Shown here one piece after another: positions 23,577 to 33,815 of a stretch of 64,000 nt of DNA. The notes beneath the pieces are model-generated. The model saw only the letters and a program-made list of their open reading frames with translations. It was not told where the DNA came from and did not search any database. How positions within the stretch are numbered: position 1 is the stretch's first letter; each line of letters opens with the position of its first letter. The position numbers were made by a program, and so were the translations under genes. The DNA is taken from assembly GCA_027943335.1 (NCBI GenBank), contig BSBK01001113.1:1265666-1329665 (forward strand). The letters run 5' to 3'. Source of the DNA: Chamaecyparis obtusa (taxonomy: Eukaryota > Streptophyta > Pinopsida > Cupressales > Cupressaceae).

Positions 23577-25052
23577 CTGCAAAATATTATACATTGAACA
23601 AACTTCAATACACACATCTACAATTAATTGTTCACTAAAACTCCTAAGAAAGGAGAAAATAAAACTTTATATACCTGGGTCTCAGGAGGAGGATCATTAG
23701 CGCGCTGCACCATCATATCATCAACTAAAACTTCATCACATACACCACCTTGAGTCCTGAACCTCTCTAGTAATGATGAGTTTAGGGGTGACACTAGTTG
23801 GGATGGGAGTGATGTAGAGCCTAAACCATCCGGATGCAATAACATATCCATAAATGATCTAACATCAGTGCCAACATCCACCTAACCCAACCCGCATAAC
23901 TGCTCATCAAATGTGTCTATGCCCTCAGTGGTGTTGTGTACATCTCCAACATGGATACTTGGATCTGTAGCTATAGATTGATCTGTGGGTGCAGAGTGCT
24001 TTGCACTATGTTGTGCCTAACTAGACGGTGCAAAGCGCTCTACACTATATTGTGCCTGACCTCGTGGAAGTTTGATGACATACCTAAATAAATGCAATGG
24101 GATCCTCTACATGTCAGCAATATAACAATACGATTGCAGGAGATCCTCCAAAAAGTAAAGTGGCACATCTAAATGACTATGATGACCCGAAAGTTCTCGT
24201 ATGTCTCGAGGTGTAGGAAGACCTGCAGCTCTATACGCCTCATCATTGACACCTCCAGCAATACTATATGAAGACTCAAAAGATGATCTGGCTCTAGTCA
24301 ATCTAGTCAAAACATATCTACCCACTGAATCTAAAGTGATACAGGTGGCTGTAGAAGCAATCTGCCCTATCCAGTCAACTACGCCCCTCTAAGAAGCAAT
24401 GATGACTCTATCTGCAATAGCAACCATCATCGGTTCCACTGCAGGAGTCCTCTATCCAACCAGCTATCTATGAACCTGTGCAACATGATCAGGCCTATGA
24501 TACTGATCGTGGTCTGCAACCCTCCTCTGCCACTAACCATAATATGCAGGAAGATCTAAATAGTTGACCCTAAGTCCCAAACAGAACTCAGCGTACAACT
24601 GTTGTGCAAAATATAGAGGAATCTAGTCATTATTAGGATAACAACCATGTGTTGTAAGAAACTGAAGGTATATCATGCATGTGATCTGAGGAATCACACA
24701 CCGTGACCTGATATACCCTCACCTTCGCCTTCCCGTCATAATGTGGGAAAACCTCTCGTTTGATGATATCCTTAGGGACACAACTCTGAACCATCTCCAA
24801 GGAAACATCACCCGAGACCTTGGCTCTCAACTTTTGAAAAATAGTATCAACTACCTGAGGCATGAAGGAGGAGTGAGATCTCGATCTAGCAATTATCTCC
24901 TCCAAACTAGTTAATTCACTGACACACATATCTCTATATATGCTATCTTCTAAAGATGTACGGATGGACTATCTAAGTCGAACCATCTCTATGTCAGGAA
25001 TATGAAAAATGGTTTGTATATCAGGAGTCTGAGGTGCATCCTGAGTGGCCAT
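23089..25052 (-). pseudogene. Convergent multi-exon gene with triplicated terminal exons, unrecognised
   Basis: The minus-strand frame starts at an ATG at 25052 (MATQDAPQTPDIQTIFHIPD) and meets a stop at codon 28. It continues as a 98-residue open stretch (24929-24633: SLEEIIARSRSHSSF, KAKVRVYQVTVCDSSDHMHD), then after a frameshift in the frame with YVLTRLTRARSSFESSY and LDVPLYFLEDLLQSYCYIAD (24325-24107). The next open part ends SPLNSSLLERF ... PPPETQ, followed by GTATAT (donor at 23675). Three small related exons follow: C (23576-23487), B (23352-23275) and A (23181-23089), with consensus-like donors and GCAG acceptors. Exon A carries an in-frame TAG before the final stop. I do not recognise the protein. 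Its convergent position near the transposase-like gene suggests it may be the second gene of the same transposon, as in several plant DNA transposon families. Confidence 0.45.
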
Positions 25053-25186
25053 CTAGATACATAACATGTGAAAGCTAAGTGTTAACAATTAAGTACTTGA
25101 TTACATGTTATAAATGTGTAAAATGGAGACAAATATTTAAATATATAAAATTATACTTAAATTTACAATACTAGATTGTACTAATA

Positions 25187-25920
25187 CTCGTAAAGGGTCC
25201 TAGGATGTACTAATTGGTATTAGGTCAAGTAAGTGGTCCTATTAGGTCAAGTAAGTGGTCTTATTAGGTCTTAAGGGTCCTAGGTCCTATTACATCAAGT
25301 AAGTGGTCTTATTAGGTCTTAAGGGTCCTAGAATGTACTAATTGATATTAATAGGTCATATTAGTCCTATTAGGTCTTAAGGGTCCTAGGATGTACTAAT
25401 TGGTATTAAAATAGGTCCTATTAGGTCAAGTAAGTGGTCTTATTAGGTCTTAAGGGTCCTAAGATGTACTAATTGATTTTAATAGGTCATATTAGTCCTA
25501 TTAGGTCTTAAGTCCAATCTTATTAAGTCTTAAGGGGTCCTATAGGATGTACTCATTGGTATTAATAGGTCTTATTACATCAAGTGGTCTTATTAGGTCT
25601 TAAGGGTCCTAAGATGTACTAATTAGTATTAATAGGTCCTATTAGGTCAAGTAAGTGGTCTTATTAGGTCGTAAGGGTCCTAGGATGTACTAATTGGTAT
25701 TAATAGGTCCTATTAGGTCAAGTAAGTGGTCTTATTAGGTCGTAAGGGTCCTAGGATGTACTAATTAGCATTAATAAGTCCTATTACATCAAGTAAGTAG
25801 TCTTATTAGGTCTTAAGGGTCCTAGGATGTACTAATTGGTATTAATAGGTCCTATTAGGTCAAGTAAGTGATCTTATTAGGTCTTAAGGGTCCTAGGATG
25901 TACTAATTGGTATTAAGGGT
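25187..25920. repeat. 71-bp tandem repeat (about 10 copies)
   Basis: The motif TAGGATGTACTAATTGGTAT recurs with a strict 71-bp period at 25681, 25752, 25823 and 25894, and with variable spacing (58-128 bp) in the older left half at 25201, 25329, 25387, 25460, 25543 and 25610. Other shared blocks are TAGGTCAAGTAAGTGGTC and GGTCTTAAGGGTCC. The array lies about 130 bp upstream of the minus-strand gene's start codon, so it occupies its promoter region. Confidence 0.9.
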
Positions 25921-27060
25921 ATGTGCAAGATCATGAGGGGCCAAAGTATGCCCTTAAGTGGCAATGAAAAATCAGCAAATCAGGGTTAGTCAACTTGACG
26001 TGAAAATTTCAACTAGCTATCAACCTAATATCAAAAACTTGTAAGAATAGAATCTGTAGAAAATTGAATGTAGTTTCTAAACTATTAGGCATTTTTTAAA
26101 AAAAAGGTTAGTATGCTTGGTGAAAAGAATAGATTTCAATGCAGTAGTACAAAAATTTCTAGAAAAAAATAAAAAGTAAGTGTATGTCTGACCACCTTAA
26201 TTATAATCAAATGATAATATTTTATTATAACATTTTATATATAAGTAGTAGATTCATGCCCAGATGTGACGCATATTTTTTTGAAATTTTATTCCAAAAA
26301 AAAAAAAATTATGAATTTTATGTTACAACATTTTTAGAATAAAAAAAATCTTATGTCTAACCACCTTAACTCATTCAAAACTTTACAAAATTCAAAAAAA
26401 AAAAATTCCTTATAGTAGGCGAAGCATAGAATGTGATTCATTTTTTGGATTTCAAAAATGTTATACCGTCTGAAAGTTATACTCATTTTTCAATCAGTAT
26501 ATAAATCAGTACTTTAGAGGTAACTCAATTAGAAAATAACTAATAATTACTTACCGAATTCAAAATTTGACAGCAATGATATTGATAGAAAGATGATAAT
26601 CTCCTTAAGATACCCTTTTTGTTTCATCAAATTCGGGTGAAAAAAAAGTCATCAGCTACATGGTCAAAGTCTAGAACTCAGAGAAACAAGGGAAAAACAC
26701 ATTTTTGAGATATTTCAATAGTTGACCATGTAGGTTTGGTGCACAAAGAAATACCAAGCCTAATCAGGTACCCGAAAAGGCCAACAAAATTTTAATTTTT
26801 CACTTTTCCCTCCCCTTTCTTCCTCCCATTTCTTCATCCTTCATATGATTATATATATTAGATTATATCACAATCAAAAACTATATATTAGATTATATAT
26901 TATATATATTAAATATAATATAATATCAATTATATATTAAATATTAAATATTAAATATTATATAATATACATTTTACAATAAATATTATTTAATATATAT
27001 TAATATAAATGTTACATTATATATCATATATTATATATTATTTTATATGTATAATATATA
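25921..27060. other. AT-rich non-coding stretch
   Basis: No gene supported. It contains A-runs, a 12-bp inverted repeat (26656-26667 with 26722-26733) and an ATATTA-rich low-complexity tract at about 26845-27070. If the two convergent genes belong to one transposon, its right end should lie in this stretch. Confidence 0.4.
26656..26733. repeat. 12-bp inverted repeat
   Basis: CTACATGGTCAA at 26656-26667 is matched perfectly by TTGACCATGTAG at 26722-26733, separated by 54 bp. Confidence 0.6.
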
Positions 27061-27182
27061 TTAATATGTATTTTACAACTATGTATGAAAGATTGGAAGA
27101 TTGTAGAAAAATCATGGATGACCATTGAAAGAAGTAGAGGAAATCAATCATCCATTTAAAAAATTTATGGGCAGCCATTGAG

Positions 27183-27293
27183 GAAGAGAGAGAGTGAGAA
27201 GGTGGTGGGGGCTGAGAGAGAGAGAGAGAGAGAGAGTAGCAGAGAGAGAGAGACGGGGAAGGGGAGGGAGTAGGAGAGATAGAGAGAATGGGA

Positions 27294-27343
<50 letters not shown>

Positions 27344-27390
27344 AGGGATAGGGGAGAGAGTAGGAGAGATCGAGAGAAGGGGAAGGATAA
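27183..27390. repeat. GA-rich microsatellite/minisatellite
   Basis: (AG)n tracts at about 27213-27238 and 27297-27340 are joined by a repeated GGAGAGAGTAGGAGAGAT-like motif (two copies, about 27264 and 27353). The open frames across it encode only Arg/Glu or Ser/Leu repeats and are composition artefacts. Confidence 0.9.
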
Positions 27391-28405
27391 CCAATTCATT
27401 ATAGTATTAATCAATTAGAAGAAAGGCAAACTTAAATAATATCATAGCAGGCATTAGAAATCCAAATTCTAATTAGGAGTTTTAAGCAAAATGAGTAAGG
27501 TCCTGGATAGGGACATTACAGATCCACACATTGTTCAGTAGATACCTTCAAGAACCCACATACATGGGAGTAGGTTTGAAGTAAGACTAAGATTGTTTAT
27601 CGGCTCAAAAATATTACTATGTTGTACTTTTGATTAACATCCAATGATTGGATGTGAAGTTCACAAATTTGATTATATTACCACTAGTTCTATTTCAAAT
27701 TCTAGAAAAAATGGATATTTGACATATGTTGATAAATTTCAGTCAACACCATTTTAAAATAACACATCATTTTATTTTTACACATTGAGAATATCATCAA
27801 TAGGAATTGAACTGAAATTGACATAGGTCATAGGAAATAAATGCCCCAGTTATTTGTTGTCTTCTGCATTTTGAGTTTCTTATTACAATCAGGAGAAGAA
27901 TATTACTCTCCAAATGGTTTTCGACAGTAACATTTGTACTTCCTCTTCACAAATATTTCCTCCCTCATCTTGCTGCCTATTGATACCAACAAAGTGAATC
28001 TAGGCATTTTTGCCATGTAATGGGAGAAAAATGATTTCCTAATTGATGTGTCTAAATAATACATGCAAGAACCTTTTCTTTGATATTGCTCACTAACACT
28101 TTACAATAGAAAATGTTTACAAAAACTGACATGTACTTGCATGAGGACATTATATATTATAAAAATCCCGCACAAAAGTAGTTGGCAAGCTGATCAAAAA
28201 GTAGTAACTAATAGCAAGTGGGATAATGCATATGCTTTAATAAACCACTATCTTCTTTACTCAAACAACATCTGGTTCATCTGCTCGGCTGGGGCATGTT
28301 TGGGAACAAACAGTCTCCATTTAAACTCAAGTCTCTGGAAGTAGTTATATTTGTCAGTGGAGGAGATACACCCATTAGATCTACAATAACTTTATGCTCA
28401 TTGGA
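27391..28405. other. Apparently unique non-coding stretch
   Basis: Less repetitive than the neighbouring blocks, but no convincing coding frame, RNA gene or repeat was seen. Confidence 0.35.
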
Positions 28406-28408
28406 ATT

Positions 28409-29172
28409 TCAATTTCTCTTTAATTGGGATACTCTTAAAAAAATTGCATCTACCCTTTTACCAATTTGGGAAATCAATGGGTCTATTTGTGGACCTCGAA
28501 GGAGTTGGTCATCTAAATGAGAACCTTGAGATGAATCAGGAACTTCTGTACGAAAAAGATCAGTACCTTGAGAAGCACTCCACTTGTCATCTGAATTAAA
28601 ACCTTGGACCACAGATGGCTGCCCTTTGTTGTAAAATAAGGAGTGAGACTGCCTTGCCAAAGGTGGCAAAGAACTTACATTTGAGGGATAATGCCCAACA
28701 TGAGTAACCTGGTTTCCCAAGTCCCGTAAATGCAAGGCCATTGACGAATAGGCATTTCTAATAAAAATATTTGTGATGCTAGAATGAAGTGCATGACCAA
28801 ATCCTTTGCTTGCTAATGAACCAATTTGAGGCTTCATTTCACATTGCTTTGTGGATAATTCCACAGCACTTGTTACTCCTCTATCTGAATTTTTTGTGTC
28901 AGTGTACATGTGCACTAAAGAGCTTTTGTCACTACTTAAGCTACTACCAGATGGTGAGTACTCATCATCATCATTTAACATAGGCTCACATGCATATCTT
29001 ACTTCTTTCCTTTTCCACTTTCCCCTTCCTAGCTCTTCCTCCTTATCTATAACTTCTATCATGGGTCCAAGAAGCTCTTCCCACTCTTTCCCATTAATAT
29101 GCAAATATTTTTGTCCGTAACAGTATTTTCTACATTTATTATGATATTGATCAGATTTGATGCCCCTTCGCT
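28409..29172 (-). CDS. Hypothetical protein, long open reading frame
   Basis: This minus-strand frame is open for about 250 codons, from after a stop near 29173 to the stop at 28409, which is striking in DNA this AT-rich. No ATG begins the frame; the first residues visible are GIKSDQYHNKCRKYCYGQKY. The body contains an acidic and basic stretch (EVIDKEEELGRGKWKRKEVR), then a Ser-rich low-complexity region (SPSGSSLSSDKSS). The C-terminal half is polar, with DLFRTEVPDSSQGSHLDDQL and SQIGKRVDAIFLRVSQLKRN at the end. No transposon domain is recognisable. It could be an internal or terminal exon of a host nuclear protein, or a retroposed fragment. Its edges with GA repeats on one side and satellite on the other argue for a fragment. 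Confidence 0.4.
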
Positions 29173-29370
29173 ATTTGATCCATACTTCCCTTTCATTTTA
29201 CTTCCTTTGCTCATTTTACATGTCATAGGCCAGGATTTGACAGCGGGAATGACATTGGTACTACCGGCATTAATGATAAATTTTACCTTTTAGCTATTAA
29301 TTTTTTGTCATTTTTCTTGTATGATGATTTTGTATATGAATTGTGGATATTCTCTAGGAAACTTTTCATT

Positions 29371-32141
29371 TTTCCTACACACTTGAGCATTCTAATGTGT
29401 CAAAAGGGGGTGCTGGGAACTTCCTAGGGGTCCTAGTATGCCTTATCACACATTAGGAGCCCTAGGAAGTCCCCATGACCCCTTTTGACACATTGGAATG
29501 TTCAACTATGTCTTAAGGGGTCCTATAACACCTTCAAACAAACATGAGCATTCAAATGTGTCAAAAGGGGTCATGAAGACTTCTAGAGGTCCTAGTACGT
29601 CTTATCATGCATTAGGACCCCTAGGAAGTCCTCCTGACCCCTTTCGACACATTGGAAACTTCAAGTGTGTCCTAACGGGTCCTACGACACCTTTGGAACA
29701 CTTGAGAGTTCAAATATGTCAAAAGAGGTCATGGGGACTTCCTAGGGGTCGTACTATGCCTTATCACACGTTAGGACCCCTAAGAACTCCCCATGACCCC
29801 TTTTAACACATTGAAACCCTCAAGTGTGTCCTAAGGGAACCTACGACCCCTTCCGACACACTTGAGTGTTCAAATGTGTGAAAAGGGGTCATGGGGGCTT
29901 CCTAGGGGTCCTGGTATGCCTTATCACATGTTAAGACACCTAGGAAGTCCCCATGACCCCTTTCAACACATTGGAATGCTCAAGTGTGTCCTAACGGATC
30001 CTACAACACCTTCGGACACACTTGAGCATTCAAATGTGTCAAAAGGGGTCATGAAGACTTTCTAGGGGTCCTAATATGCCTTATCATGCCTTAGGATCCC
30101 AAGCAAGTCCTCATTACCCCTTTCGACACATTGGAAATCTCAAGCGTGTCCTAATGGGTCCTACGACCCCTATGGACACACTTGAGAGTTCAAATGTGTC
30201 AAAAGGAGTCATGAGGACTTCCTAGGAGTCGTAGTACGTCTTTTCACATGTTAGGACCCCTAGGAAGTCCCCATGACCTTTTTTGACACATTGGAATGCT
30301 CAAGTGTGTCCTAAGGGGTCCTACGATGCCTGTAGACATACTTGAGTGTTCCAACATGTCAAAAGGGGTCATGACGACTTCCTACAGGTCCCAGTATGCC
30401 TTATCACACGTTAGGATCCCAAGGAAGTCCCCATGACCCCTTTCGACACATTGGAACTGTCAAGCGTGTCATAAGGGGTCCTACAACCCCTTTAGACTCA
30501 ATTGAGCATTCAAATGTGTCAAAGGGGTCATGGGGACTTCCTAGGGGTTCTAGTATGCCTTATCATGTGTTAGGACCCCTAGGAAGTCCTCATGACCCAT
30601 TTCCACACATTGGAACCCTCAAGTGTGTCCTAACAGGTCCTACGACTGCTTCATACACACTTGAGTATTCAAATGTGTCAAAAGGGGTCATGGGGACTTC
30701 CTAGTGATCCTAGTACACCTTATTACATGTTATGACCTGTAGGAAATCTCCATGATCCCTTTCAACACATTGGAACCCTCAAGTGTGTCATAAGGGGTCC
30801 TACGACCCCTTCAGACAAACTTGAGCATTCAAATGTGTCAAAAGGTTTCATGGGGACATCCTAGGGGTCCTAGTACGCGTGATCATGCGTTAGGACCCCT
30901 AGGTAGTCCCCATGACCCCTTTTGACACATTGGAATGCTCAAGTATGTCCTAAGGGGTCCTATGACACCTTTGGACACACTTGAGCATTCAAATGTGTCA
31001 AAAGGGGTCATGAGGACTTCCTAAGGGTTTTAGTATGCCTTATCACGGGTCAGGACCCCTAGGAAGTCCCTATGGCCCCTTTATGACACATTGGAACCCT
31101 CAAGTGTGTCCTAAGGGGTCCTACGACCCCCTTAGACACAATTGAGTGTTCAAATGTGTCAAAAGGGGTCATGGGGACTTCCTAGGGGTCATAGTACACC
31201 TTATTACGTGTTAGGACCACTAGGAAGTCCCCATGACCCCTTTTGACATATTAGAATGCTCAAGTGTGTCCTAAGGGGTCCTATGATGCCATTAGCGACA
31301 CTTGAGCATTCAAATGTGGAAAAATGGGTCACAAGGACTTCTTAGGGGTCCTAGTACACCTTATCACATGTTAGGACCCCTAGGAAGTCCCCATGACCCC
31401 TTTTGACACATTGCAACCCTCAAGTGTGTCCTAAGGGGTCCTACGAGCCCTTCAAACACACTTGACCATTCAAATGTCTCAAAAGGGATCATGGGGACCT
31501 CCTAGGGGTCCTATTATGCCTTATCACACATTAGGACCCCTAGGAAGTCCTCATGACTCCTTTTGACACATTGGAACCCTCATGTGTGTCCTAAGGGGTC
31601 CTACGACCCCTTCAGACACACTTGAGCATTAAAATGTGTCAAAAGGGGTCATGAGGACTTCCTATGGGTCCTAGTACACCTTATCATGCGTTAGGACCCC
31701 TAGGAAGTCCCCATGACCCCCTTTGAGACATTGGAACTATCAAGTGTGTCCTATGGGGTCCTACGATGCCTTTAGACACACCTGATCTTTCAAATGTGTT
31801 AAAAGGGGTCATGGGAACTTCCTAGGGGTCGTATTATGCCTTATCACGCTTTAGGATTCCTAGGATGTCCCCATAACCCCTTTGGACACATTGGAAAGCT
31901 CAAGTGTGTCCTAAGGGGTCCTACAACACTTTCGGGCACACTTGAGCGTTCAAATGTGTCGAAAGGGGTCATGAAGACTTCCTAGGGGTCCTAGTATGCC
32001 TTATCACCTGTTAGGACCCCTAGTAACTCCTCATAACCCCTTTCAACACATTAGAACCCTCAAGTGTGTCCTAAGGGGTCCTACAACCCCTTTGGACACA
32101 CTTGAGCATTCAAATGTGTCAAAAGGGGTCATGGGGACTTC
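29371..32141. repeat. 160-bp palindromic satellite, left part
   Basis: About 17 units with a near-constant 160-bp period, anchored by CACTTGAGCATTCAAATGTG at 29380, 29541, 29859 and so on up to 32099. Each unit has two adjacent dyads. The long one pairs GTGTCAAAAGGGGTCATGGG with its complement across a loop of about 34 nt. The short one pairs CTCAAGTGTGTCC with GGACACACTTGAG. The array is interrupted at 32142-32146 by the gypsy insertion and resumes at 40213. Open frames in it (MCQKGSWGLPRGPSMPYHTL and variants) are by-products of the period. Confidence 0.95.
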
Positions 32142-32146
32142 CTAGG
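32142..32146. repeat. Target-site duplication, left copy
   Basis: CTAGG directly abuts the TG of the left LTR and is repeated at 40213-40217 after the CA of the right LTR. Five base pairs is the usual size for Ty3-gypsy integration. Confidence 0.85.
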
Positions 32147-33815
32147 TGATGTATGTGATCCTAGGTTTGCTTGCACTGCTATCTAGAGACCTCTCTTATC
32201 TCTCCAAGGAACCTATTCTTTGCTAGGTCTTCATTGGCTTAGATGATTAACTAAGACCAATGCTAACTCTTCCCTAAGAGTTCTTAATTCTTGTGCTGAA
32301 CCTTGAATGACAAACACCCTTTGATAGTCTAACTCTGCACCCTCACCTAGAAAGATCTAAGTGACCATTCTTCACAAACTCCATTCTTCATTGTAGGGGT
32401 GTTCTCCATCATGAAAACTTTCACAATCTTATGAAATTGATCCATTTTGGAAGGATCTTGAATCATGTTTATATCGGCTTCAATAGTTCACCATTTGAGA
32501 CCTTAAAAATAGGCCTAATCCTTGTAGCCTTTTGCAGAGGATTTTCCTTTTTCTTTCTAAAAATTCTGAAACAACTTGCAAAACCAATTGGGGATTTGAA
32601 TACTATTTTGGCTCTTCTTAAGGATTCTGCAACTTTTAGGACTTGGAAGTCTTCGTACACTTCCTTCCTACAAACAAGGACAAACAGGGCTAATTGACCT
32701 AGTTTTTAGGACAGTCTAAATCCTAATTAAAATCTTGCTCAAACCCAAACCTTGGTGATTGGTATGATCTTAATCTACATAGGATGGTTCAATATGGTGA
32801 ACACCTACTTGAAAAAGTACTGGGGCCGTACTGTACCTTACAAACTTGCATGTAGACTTCAAATCTTCATTGTTAGACCACTAACCGGGCTCCTATCTGC
32901 TCGCCTAGGGACTAATGGTAAAAATAACTCTCCTCATTTCCCAGACTCCTAATCCTAAATTTATATACATTAGTGACTCCCCTAACATATCCATCTATCA
33001 TCAGTTCTTTCCCATGGCTAGATTTAATGGGGGAGCCATGAAAGCTCGAACTGGTCAAAACAGTACCAGTGAAACTCTAAAACAAAACCTACTTTAACCG
33101 ATGCCTTAAACCTATTCAAATTAACTTTCTTGTCAAAATAAAAAGTCTTCAAACTTTCTATAGAACACTAATCAACTATTAGTTTTCGTCTCTCAATCCA
33201 TTTCACCCGACTATCAACACAAAACTCAAAATATTCACAAGAATACTATTGTAGAGCTCTATATTCAAAACTTCAAATTTGTTACCATGCATGAACTCAC
33301 TTGAGATTTGAGCATTCGGTAGCATTAGATGGCATTTCCATGTTTTTAGGTCCTGTTGGCCGATTCCCCATTCCTATTCTTATGGGAATCCAAAGCTAAC
33401 CGAGTTGCATGCAACATTTGTAATAATTGCAAATGTTGTCATGACAACTTCTTTGTAACATTTGGCAACTTATAGATATGTCTTAATCCTATTTCTTATG
33501 ACTCTTAACCTCCACCATTTCGAGGATCTAAGGCCATTAATGACCTTTTGGCATCTTTACAACAACTAAATGTGTTTAGAACACATTTAAGACTCTAACC
33601 TCATACTAAGCTCCTAGCACGAAGAAATTGAATAAACAACTAACATTGGCTATTTGTGTGACCTTAGTCCTAGTGACTAATTCACTTAGCCTACATTTGC
33701 AAATAAACTTCTAAGGTCTTCAAAGAAACTAATCTAACTTCTTGACTTGACTAGAGTCAAGTACAAGCCAAAATAGCTAAGCAATGGAGGTTAGCCTAGG
33801 TGTGCTCCTGCACCA
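32147..33815 (-). repeat. 3' LTR of the Ty3-gypsy chromovirus
   Basis: 1,669 bp with TGATGTATGTG at one plus-strand end and TGCACCA at the other. It matches the copy at 38544-40212, which has exactly the same length with scattered mismatches. The element reads on the minus strand, so this is the 3' LTR. The polyprotein frame appears to run a few codons into it. Confidence 0.95.

Noticed and set aside
27038..27418. Ser/Leu-rich and Arg/Glu-rich ORFs
   Set aside because: Products of the GA/CT repeat, with the same tract open in several frames on both strands.
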